From contig NZ_BSTL01000001.1 of the NCBI RefSeq assembly GCF_030269485.1, forward strand, positions 494,892-558,891: a stretch of DNA of 64,000 nucleotides, read 5' to 3'. Under the pieces are notes generated by a model. That model saw only the letters and a program-made list of their open reading frames with translations. It was not told where the DNA came from and made no database searches. Source of the DNA: Actinoplanes sp. NBRC 103695. Lineage in GTDB: Bacteria; Actinomycetota; Actinomycetes; Mycobacteriales; Micromonosporaceae. A program made the translations under genes and the position numbers. Numbering within the stretch: position 1 is the first letter of the stretch; each line of letters begins with the position of its first letter. Below, one piece after another: positions 33,358 to 40,509 of this stretch.

Positions 33358-35228
33358 TGGCCGCACGGGGACTGCGCCGGGCCGGGCCGCTGGGCATCAG
33401 CGCGCTCGCGCTGCTCGTACTCGTCATCGTCCTTGCTCTGGTCGCACCTCTGATCTGGCAGCAGCGCGCGGACGCGATCAACGCGGCCGAGATCCTGCGG
33501 GGGCCGTCCGGGGCGCATCCGGCGGGCACCGACCTGCTCGGCCGGGACATCTTCGCGCGGGTCCTGGTCGCCACCCGGTTGTCGGTGGGCCTGGCGCTGC
33601 TGGCCACCGTGCTGGGCGTGACCGCCGGTCTGCTCGTCGGCGCGACGACCGCCGTCCTGGGCCGCCGCGCCGGCCGGTGGATCGGCACCCTGATCAACAT
33701 CACGGTGGCGTTCCCGAACCTGCTGCTGGCGCTCTTCTTCGCGGTGATCTTCGGGGTCGGCGCGAAGGGCGCGGTGCTGGCCATCGGCTTCGCCACCGCG
33801 CCGGGCTTCGCGCGGATCACCCAGACCCTGGCCTCCGGGGTGGCCGGCCGCGACTTCATCGCCGCCGCCCGGATCGCCGGGGTGGGCCGGTTCCGCATCC
33901 TGACCCGGCACGTGCTGCCGAACATCGCCGAGCCGCTGGTGGTCACCGCGACGATCGCGATGGGCGGCGCGATGCTGGCCTTCGCCAGCCTGTCCTTCCT
34001 CGGCCTGGGCGTGCAGGCGCCCAGCTACGACTGGGGCCGGCTGCTCGGCGAGGGCCTCCAGCAGATCTACATCCACCCGGCGGGCGCGCTGATCCCCGGC
34101 CTCGCGGTGGTCCTGGCGGCGATGGCGTTCAACCTGAGCGGCGAGGTGGTCGCCCGGGCGATCGGCTTGCGCTCCACTTCTACGGGTACGCTCGGCGACC
34201 CACCGCCTCCCGCACCGTCCGACCCGATGCCTGAGGCGGACGCTCTGCTCGCCGTGCACAACCTCCAGGTGTCGTTCCCCGGCGTACGCCCGGTCCGGGG
34301 CGTGAGCCTCTCGCTGCGGCGGGGCGAGGCGGTCGGCATCGTCGGCGAGTCCGGCTCGGGCAAGAGCCTCACCGCGCTCGCGATCGCGCGGCTGATCGAA
34401 CCGCCCGGCGAAGTCACCGCCGACCGCCTCGAGTTCCTCGGCGAGGACCTGCGGGGCGACGTCAGCGCCCACCGCCGCCTGCTCGGCACCTCGCTGGCCA
34501 TGGTCTTCCAGGACCCGATGACGTCACTGAACCCGGTCCAGCGCGTCGGCCGGCAGCTCGCCGAGGTCGTGCGTACCCATCAGCGGGCCGACCGCCGCAC
34601 CGCCTGGGCCCGCGCCGTCGACCGGCTGAGCGCGGTCCGCATCGCGGACGCGGCGAAGCGGGCCGGCCAGCTCCCCCACGAGTTCTCCGGCGGCATGCGC
34701 CAGCGGGCCATGATCGGCATGGGTGTGATGGCGAACCCGGCGCTGGTCATCGCCGACGAGCCGACCACCGCGCTGGACGTGACCGTGCAGAAGCAGGTGC
34801 TCCAGCTGCTGCAGAACATCCGGTCGGCCGAGAACGTCGGGCTGCTGTTCATCAGCCACGACGTCACGGTCGTCGGTCAGGTCTGCGAGCGCGTGCTGGT
34901 CATGTACGCCGGGCGCATCGTCGAGGACCTGCCCGCGTCGGCGCTCCGCGAGCATGCCCGGCATCCGTACACGCGGGCGCTGGTCGCGGCCGTGCCGGAC
35001 ATGGAAACCGACCGGAATCTGCCGCTCGCGGTGATCCCGGGGCGCCCGCCCGACCCGCGTGACCTGCCGGTGGGGTGCGCGTTCGCCGCTCGCTGCCCGC
35101 TGGCCACCGACCGGTGCCGCGAGGAGGACCCGCCGCTCGACTCACTCGAGACCGGCCGGAGGGTCGCCTGCTGGCACGCCGAACAGACAGTCCCGCACCT
35201 CTCACTGATCAAAGGAGAGCAGTCATGA
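33357..35228 (+). CDS. Permease (DppC type)-ATPase (DppD type) fusion of the peptide ABC transporter
   Basis: 623 aa. Residues 1-275 form a DppC permease with GTDLLGRDIFARVLVATRLS and an EAA loop DFIAAARIAGVGRFRILTRH. A Pro-rich linker (TLGDPPPPAPSDPMPEAD) leads to an ATPase: Walker A GESGSGKS, signature EFSGGMRQR, Walker B ALVIADEPTTALD, switch His in LFISHDVTVV, and the C-terminal oligopeptide-transporter motif VGCAFAARCPLATDRC. The reading frame is continuous. Such fusions are known in actinobacterial peptide transporters. The second ATPase is encoded separately at 36578, beyond the S12 gene. Confidence 0.93.
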   Translation: MAARGLRRAGPLGISALALLVLVIVLALVAPLIWQQRADAINAAEILRGPSGAHPAGTDLLGRDIFARVLVATRLSVGLALLATVLGVTAGLLVGATTAVLGRRAGRWIGTLINITVAFPNLLLALFFAVIFGVGAKGAVLAIGFATAPGFARITQTLASGVAGRDFIAAARIAGVGRFRILTRHVLPNIAEPLVVTATIAMGGAMLAFASLSFLGLGVQAPSYDWGRLLGEGLQQIYIHPAGALIPGLAVVLAAMAFNLSGEVVARAIGLRSTSTGTLGDPPPPAPSDPMPEADALLAVHNLQVSFPGVRPVRGVSLSLRRGEAVGIVGESGSGKSLTALAIARLIEPPGEVTADRLEFLGEDLRGDVSAHRRLLGTSLAMVFQDPMTSLNPVQRVGRQLAEVVRTHQRADRRTAWARAVDRLSAVRIADAAKRAGQLPHEFSGGMRQRAMIGMGVMANPALVIADEPTTALDVTVQKQVLQLLQNIRSAENVGLLFISHDVTVVGQVCERVLVMYAGRIVEDLPASALREHARHPYTRALVAAVPDMETDRNLPLAVIPGRPPDPRDLPVGCAFAARCPLATDRCREEDPPLDSLETGRRVACWHAEQTVPHLSLIKGEQS

Positions 35229-36577
35229 GCCTGGACACCGCACAGTGGGGGCGGCGGCTGGCCGAGCTGGCCGAACGTCACCACGTCCCGGGCGCCGCCC
35301 TGGGCATCCTGCAGGGTGACGAGGTCGCCGAGGCGGCGTACGGCGTCCTGAACCTCCGCACCGGCGTCCCGGTGACCACCGACTCGCTGTTCCAGCTCGG
35401 GTCGATCAGCAAGGTGTGGACGGCGACGCTGGTCATGCAGCTGGTCGACGAGGGCAAGCTGGCCCTGGACACGCCGCTGATCGAGGTGATGCCCGAGCTG
35501 CGGCTGGCCGACGCCGAGGTGACCAAGCAGATCACCATGCGCCACCTGCTGACCCACACCAGCGGCATCGACGGCGACATCTTCACCGACACCGGCCGCG
35601 GCGACGACTGCCTGGAGAAGTACGCCGCCCTGCTCGCCGACGCGAACCAGAACCACCCGATCGACGCCACCTGGTCGTACTGCAACTCCGGGTTCTCGCT
35701 GGCCGGCCGGGTGATCGAGAAGCTCACCGGCGACACGTGGGATGCCGCCGTACGCGAGAAGCTCGTGAAGCCCCTGGGTCTGACCCACACGGTCACGCTG
35801 GCCGACGAGGCCATCATGTTCCGCGCCGCGGTCGGCCACCTCTACGAGGGCGGCGAGAACACCGTGGCGCCGATCTGGGGCATTCCCCGCTCGGCGGGAC
35901 CGGCCGGCGCGGTCACCGCGACCGTGGGCGACCTGCTCAAGTTCGCCAAGATGCACCTCGACGGGGGCGTCCTCTCCGACGCCGCCCGGGAGCAGATGGC
36001 CGCCTTCCAGGTCGAGCTGCCGGACAAGCACACCCTCGGCGACTCGTGGGGGCTGGGCTGGGAGCGGATGGAGTGGGACGGGCAGCGGGTGATCGGCCAC
36101 GACGGCAACACCATCGGCCAGGCCGCGTTCTGGCGCGTGCTGCCCTCGAAGGGGCTCTCGGTCACGCTGCTCACCAACGGCGGCAACGGCGCGAAGCTGT
36201 ACGAGGAGCTGTACCGGGAGATCTTCGCCGAGCTGGCCGACGTGCGGATGCCGGAGAGGCTCGGCCCGCCGTCGACACCGGTCGAGGTCGACATCACGCC
36301 GTACCTGGGCGTCTACGAGCGGGCCAGCATCCGGCAGGAGGTGCACGTGACCGACGACGGCCCGGTGATGACCGTCAAGATCACCGGACCGCTCGCCGAG
36401 GTGCTCCAGGAGCAGGACAGCCACTACCGGATGGTGGCCGTCGGACCGGATCTGTTCGTCTGCCAGGACCCGGAGACCGGCAACTGGATCCCGGCCACCT
36501 TCTACCAGCTGCCGACCGGCGAGAAGTACGTCCACTTCGGTGCCAGGGCCACCCCGCTCTCCTCACCGGCGGCGTAA
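35225..36577 (+). CDS. Cytoplasmic serine hydrolase, peptidase family S12 (beta-lactamase/D-aminopeptidase-like)
   Basis: 450 aa without a signal peptide. Catalytic residues of the serine beta-lactamase fold are Ser60 and Lys63 in GSISKVWTA and Tyr152 in WSYCNSGFSLAG; HDGNTIGQ matches the HxG element. A C-terminal beta domain follows (ITPYLGVYERASIRQE to YVHFGARATP), as in D-aminopeptidase-type S12 enzymes. The cytoplasmic location and the overlap with a peptide importer (ATGA, 35225-35228) argue for hydrolysis of imported peptides, perhaps at D-residues, rather than antibiotic resistance. A close copy forms the second half of the fusion protein at 43578. Confidence 0.88.
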   Translation: MSLDTAQWGRRLAELAERHHVPGAALGILQGDEVAEAAYGVLNLRTGVPVTTDSLFQLGSISKVWTATLVMQLVDEGKLALDTPLIEVMPELRLADAEVTKQITMRHLLTHTSGIDGDIFTDTGRGDDCLEKYAALLADANQNHPIDATWSYCNSGFSLAGRVIEKLTGDTWDAAVREKLVKPLGLTHTVTLADEAIMFRAAVGHLYEGGENTVAPIWGIPRSAGPAGAVTATVGDLLKFAKMHLDGGVLSDAAREQMAAFQVELPDKHTLGDSWGLGWERMEWDGQRVIGHDGNTIGQAAFWRVLPSKGLSVTLLTNGGNGAKLYEELYREIFAELADVRMPERLGPPSTPVEVDITPYLGVYERASIRQEVHVTDDGPVMTVKITGPLAEVLQEQDSHYRMVAVGPDLFVCQDPETGNWIPATFYQLPTGEKYVHFGARATPLSSPAA

Positions 36578-37285
36578 GTGCGCGCCTTGACCTTCGAGAA
36601 CGTGACCGTCCGCTTCGGCTCCCGCCGGCGCGGCACGGTCGCGGTCGACGACGTCTCCCTGGTGGTGCCGGCCGGACAGGTCGTCGGCCTGGTGGGGGAG
36701 TCCGGGTCGGGCAAGTCCACGCTGGCCCGGGCCGCGGTCGGGCTGGCGCCGCTGACGGCCGGCCGGATCACGCCCTCGGCCCGGGGACGGCACGTCCAGA
36801 TGGTCTTCCAGGACCCGTACTCAGCCCTGGACCCCCGGATGTCCATCGGCGAGTCGATCGCCGAGGCCATGCCGTCCGTCGACCGTGCCGAGGTGGCCCG
36901 CCTGCTGGAACTGGTCGGGCTGCCCGCGGACCGGGCCCGCGACCGGCCGCACCTGCTCTCCGGCGGCCAGCGGCAGCGGGTGGCGCTCGCCCGCGCGCTG
37001 GCCGGCAACCCCGAGGTGATCATCGCCGACGAGATCACGTCGGCGCTGGACGTCTCGATCCAGGGCGCGGTGCTCAACGTCGTCCGCGAACTGCAGCGCC
37101 GGATGAACCTGACCATGCTGTTCATCTCGCACAACCTGGCCGTGGTGCGCTACGTCAGCGACATCGTCGCGGTGATGCGCGAGGGGAAGATCGTCGAGTA
37201 CGGCCCGGTCGACGAGGTGCTCGGCGACCCGCGCCACGAGTACACCCGGGAACTTCTGGCCGCCGTGCCGCGCCCCGCTCACTAA
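36578..37285 (+). CDS. Peptide ABC transporter ATP-binding protein (DppF type)
   Basis: 235 aa. Walker A is GESGSGKSTLA, the Q-loop is VQMVFQDPYSAL, the signature is LLSGGQRQRVALARAL, Walker B is VIIADEITSALD and the switch His is in LFISHNLAVV. It starts with GTG immediately after the S12 stop codon. It should dimerise with the ATPase half of the fusion protein. It is shorter than usual DppF proteins and lacks their Cys-containing C-terminal extension. Confidence 0.92.
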   Translation: MRALTFENVTVRFGSRRRGTVAVDDVSLVVPAGQVVGLVGESGSGKSTLARAAVGLAPLTAGRITPSARGRHVQMVFQDPYSALDPRMSIGESIAEAMPSVDRAEVARLLELVGLPADRARDRPHLLSGGQRQRVALARALAGNPEVIIADEITSALDVSIQGAVLNVVRELQRRMNLTMLFISHNLAVVRYVSDIVAVMREGKIVEYGPVDEVLGDPRHEYTRELLAAVPRPAH

Positions 37286-37296
37286 GCTGGACGATC

Positions 37297-38910
37297 ATGA
37301 GCCAGCTGCCGCGCGCCAGCCTCGGCCGGGTCCTCGAGGATCTCGGCGCCACGCTGCTGGACCTGGTCCACGGTTCGGTGTCGGCGGAGTCCATCGGCGG
37401 CATCGCGTTCCACGACCCGCACGACGAACCCGGCCTGCCCCCGCGCGCCCTGGTCCTCGGTGTCGGGGTGCGCGACACAGCGGACATCGTCGCGCTGCTG
37501 CGGTCTTCGGGCGCCGAGGGTGCGGTCGGGCTGGTGGTAAGAGCGCCCGTGTTCCTGGACGATCTCGTCCGGTCTGCGGTTGAGGAGTCGGGCGTGGCGC
37601 TGCTGGCTCTCACCCGCGGCGCCTCCTGGGCGCAGCTCGCCGCCCTGCTGCGCTCCATGGTCAGCCAGGGCGATGTCGGCGACACCGGCCCCGAGACCCT
37701 CGGCGGGATGCCCTCCGGCGACCTGTTCGCGCTGGCCAACGCCGTCGCCGCCCTGGTCGACGCCCCGGTCACCATCGAGGACCCGGACTCCCGCGTGCTG
37801 GCCTTCTCCGGCCGCCAGGACGAGGCCGACGAGTCCCGGGTGGAGACCATCCTCGGCCGGCAGGTCCCCGAGCGGTACGCCCGGATGCTCTCCGCCCAGG
37901 GCGTGATCCGCAACCTGCACCGCAGCGAGCAGCCGGTGTACGTGCAGCCGCCCGACGAGCACAACGACTTCTCCGTGCCGCGGGTCGCCGTCGCGGTCCG
38001 GGCCGGCGACGAGTTCCTCGGCTCCATCTGGGCGGCCGTCCGCCGGCCGCTCACCCCCGACCGGTCCCGCGCCTTCTGCGACGCCGCGAAACTGGTCGCC
38101 CTGCACATGCTGCGGCTGCGCGCGGGAGCGGACGTGGAACGGCGGCTGCGCACCGAGCTCGTCGGCACCGCGCTGGAAGGCGGCACGGGCGCCCGGGACT
38201 CGCTGTCCCGGCTCGGCCTCGCCGACCAGCCGCTGGTGGTGCTCGCGCTGGTGCCCGTGTCGGACGGCGCCGACCGGTCCAGTGTGGCGGCCGAGCGGCA
38301 GCGGCTCAGCGACGCCCTGGCGATGCACCTCAGCGCGGTGCAGGCCAGCTCGGCGGTGGCCCTGCTCGGCGATGTCACGTACGGCCTGCTGCCGGTCACC
38401 GGCGACGACGGCGACGCCCGGGCCGTACGGGTGGCCGGCGGTTTCCTGGACCGGATCGGCGAGCGGGTTCCCGCCCTGGTCGGCGTGAGCCCGGTGGCCG
38501 CGACGGTGTCCGAGCTGGCCACCGCCCGCACCAGCGCGGACCGGGCCCTGCGGGTGCTCCGCGGCGGCCGTGGCGGCGCCCGCCGGGTGGCCCGCCTGAT
38601 CGACGTGCACACCGAGGCGATGCTCCTGGAACTGCGCGACACCGTCGCCGCCCGTGGTGACGCCCCCAGCGGCCCGGTCGCCAAGCTTCTGGCGTACGAC
38701 GCCGAGCACAGCGCCAACCTGGTCGAGACGCTCGCGGCGTGGCTGGACGCGTTCGGCGACGTGGTGGCCGCCGCCGCCGCCCTGCACGTCCACCCCAACA
38801 CGTTCCGCTACCGGCTGCGCCGCCTGGCCGAACTGGGCGAGATCGACCTGACCGACCCCGACGCCCGCCTCGGCGCCATGCTCCAGCTGCGAGTCTTCGG
38901 CCCCGGCTGA
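37297..38910 (+). CDS. PucR/CdaR family transcriptional regulator
   Basis: 537 aa. The N-terminal half is a PucR-type sensory domain (LLDLVHGSVSAESIGGIAFH, LVVRAPVFLDDLVRSAVEES) with a GAF-like middle. The C-terminal helix-turn-helix is VVAAAAALHVHPNTFRYRLR followed by RLAELGEIDL. PucR regulators often control amino acid, purine or peptide use. It begins 11 bp after the ATPase gene, so it is probably part of the transporter operon and is the best candidate for sensing its substrate. Confidence 0.9.
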   Translation: MSQLPRASLGRVLEDLGATLLDLVHGSVSAESIGGIAFHDPHDEPGLPPRALVLGVGVRDTADIVALLRSSGAEGAVGLVVRAPVFLDDLVRSAVEESGVALLALTRGASWAQLAALLRSMVSQGDVGDTGPETLGGMPSGDLFALANAVAALVDAPVTIEDPDSRVLAFSGRQDEADESRVETILGRQVPERYARMLSAQGVIRNLHRSEQPVYVQPPDEHNDFSVPRVAVAVRAGDEFLGSIWAAVRRPLTPDRSRAFCDAAKLVALHMLRLRAGADVERRLRTELVGTALEGGTGARDSLSRLGLADQPLVVLALVPVSDGADRSSVAAERQRLSDALAMHLSAVQASSAVALLGDVTYGLLPVTGDDGDARAVRVAGGFLDRIGERVPALVGVSPVAATVSELATARTSADRALRVLRGGRGGARRVARLIDVHTEAMLLELRDTVAARGDAPSGPVAKLLAYDAEHSANLVETLAAWLDAFGDVVAAAAALHVHPNTFRYRLRRLAELGEIDLTDPDARLGAMLQLRVFGPG

Positions 38911-38952
38911 TAATCGGCTGCGGTCGTCGCCGTCCCGCGCTTAGGGTCGGGG

Positions 38953-39612
38953 ATGCCTTCCAGCCTCTCCGCGATCACCTTCGCCGCCCAGGACCCTCAG
39001 CGCCTGCTCGGATTCTGGTCCGGCCTGCTCCATCGCGAGATCTCCGGCGACGCGCTCCTGCCGCCCGAGGACACCGGCTATCTGATCCGTTTCCTCCCCA
39101 CCGACCGGCCGAAGACGGTGCCGAACAAGGGCCACTTCGACCTGACCAGCACCTCCCTGGAGGACCAGCGGGCGACGGTGGCCCGGGTGCTCGAGCTCGG
39201 CGGCGGCCACCTGGACATCGGCCAGGGCGACGTGGAACACGTGGTGATGGCCGACCCCGAGGGCAACGAGCTCTGTGTGATCGAGCCCGGCAACAACTTC
39301 CTCGCCGGCACCGGCTTCATCGGCGCGCTGGCGGGCGACGGCTCCGAGGAGGTCGGCCACTTCTGGAGCGCGGCGCTGGACTGGCCGCTGGTCTGGGACC
39401 AGGACGAGGAGACCGCGATCCAGTCCCCGCACGGCGGCACGAAGATCACCTGGGGCGGCCCGCCCGTCCAACCGGCCACGGACTACGACCGCGTGCACTT
39501 CGAGCTCCCCGCGGGCACCGACATCGACCGCCTGGTCGCCCTCGGCGCGAAACAGATCGGTCCCGGCCTCCTCACCGACCCCGACGGCAACCAGTTCACG
39601 GTCCTGTCCTGA
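38953..39612 (+). CDS. VOC (glyoxalase/bleomycin resistance) family protein
   Basis: 219 aa with two VOC half-modules: SAITFAAQDPQRLLGFWSGL with VVMADPEGNELCVIEPG, then VGHFWSAALDWPLVWDQDEE with LLTDPDGNQFTVLS. Metal-ligand positions are only partly conserved, so it may be a binding protein instead of an enzyme. It belongs to the glyoxalase-like group common in actinomycetes. The stop overlaps the start of the kinase-like gene (TGATG). Confidence 0.88.
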   Translation: MPSSLSAITFAAQDPQRLLGFWSGLLHREISGDALLPPEDTGYLIRFLPTDRPKTVPNKGHFDLTSTSLEDQRATVARVLELGGGHLDIGQGDVEHVVMADPEGNELCVIEPGNNFLAGTGFIGALAGDGSEEVGHFWSAALDWPLVWDQDEETAIQSPHGGTKITWGGPPVQPATDYDRVHFELPAGTDIDRLVALGAKQIGPGLLTDPDGNQFTVLS

Positions 39613-40415
39613 TGGTGAGGTCCCGCGCGGAGTCCGCCGCCGTGGCGGTCGCGTCGTCCCTCGGCCTCCGAGCCGACGACACGATAGTTCTGCAGGCCTC
39701 CAACAAGCTCACCGTCCGGCTGCTGCCCTGTGACGTCCTGGCCCGGGTGGCGCCGGTGGAGCACGGCGTCGCCCGGTTCGAGATCGGGCTCGCTCAACGG
39801 CTCGCCGAGGCCGGGAGCCCCGTGGGCACCCTCGACCCCCGGGTCGAACCACTCGCCTACGAGCACGACGGCTTCGAGGTCACGCTGTGGACCTACTACG
39901 AGCCAGCGTCCTCCGCCGAGGTGTCGCCGGCCGGCTACGCCGACGCGCTCGGACGCCTGCACGCGGGCATGCGCGAGATCGACTACCCGACGCCGCACGT
40001 CACGGACCGGGTCGGTGAGGCCCGGAAACTCCTGGCCGACCGCGACAGCACGCCGGAGCTCGCCGACGCCGACCGGGAGCTGCTGGACGAGACGTTACGA
40101 GGCGCACCGGGAGCGACCGCCGCGGACCAGCTCCTGCACGGCGAGCCGCATCCGGGCAACCTGCTCACCACCGCCGGCGGGCTGCTGTTCATCGACCTCG
40201 AGACGTGCTGCCGCGGGCCGGTCGAGTTCGACGTCGCCCACGCGCCCGAGGACGTGGCCAAGCACTACCCGGGCCTCGACGAAGACCTGCTGCGGCGGTG
40301 CCGGACGGTCGTGCTGGCGATGATCACCACGTGGCGCTGGCAACGGGACGACCAGCTCCCGGACGGCCGCCGGCTGGCCGAGGAGTGGATCAGCCAGATC
40401 CGCGGCGGCCCTTGA
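39612..40415 (+). CDS. Aminoglycoside phosphotransferase (APH) family kinase
   Basis: 267 aa protein-kinase-like fold. The catalytic loop is LLHGEPHPGNLL, with Glu in place of the more usual Asp after HG, and the metal site is LFIDLETCCRGPVEFDVAH. The N-lobe ends with VLARVAPVEHG. The family phosphorylates small molecules; resistance cannot be concluded from membership. It overlaps the VOC gene upstream. A hairpin follows, shared with the convergent KAP-like gene. Confidence 0.85.
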   Translation: MVRSRAESAAVAVASSLGLRADDTIVLQASNKLTVRLLPCDVLARVAPVEHGVARFEIGLAQRLAEAGSPVGTLDPRVEPLAYEHDGFEVTLWTYYEPASSAEVSPAGYADALGRLHAGMREIDYPTPHVTDRVGEARKLLADRDSTPELADADRELLDETLRGAPGATAADQLLHGEPHPGNLLTTAGGLLFIDLETCCRGPVEFDVAHAPEDVAKHYPGLDEDLLRRCRTVVLAMITTWRWQRDDQLPDGRRLAEEWISQIRGGP

Positions 40416-40479
40416 AGCAAAGCAAAGAATGACTGCCCACCAGGACAGACTTGGCTCGGCAGGCCCCGGAAAGTGTTAT

Positions 40480-40509
40480 CTCATGCCGCCCGGATCGGGG
40501 CGGCATGAG
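40480..40509. terminator. Hairpin between convergent genes
   Basis: Arms CTCATGCCGCCC (40480-40491) and GGGCGGCATGAG (40498-40509) pair perfectly around 6 nt. The stem includes the last codons and stop of the KAP-like gene and lies 64 bp past the APH-like gene, so it could end transcription from both sides. Confidence 0.75.

Noticed and set aside
35225..36577. Beta-lactam resistance gene
   Set aside because: The fold is that of serine beta-lactamases, but there is no signal peptide, the protein has an extra C-terminal domain and it is embedded in a peptide-transport operon.
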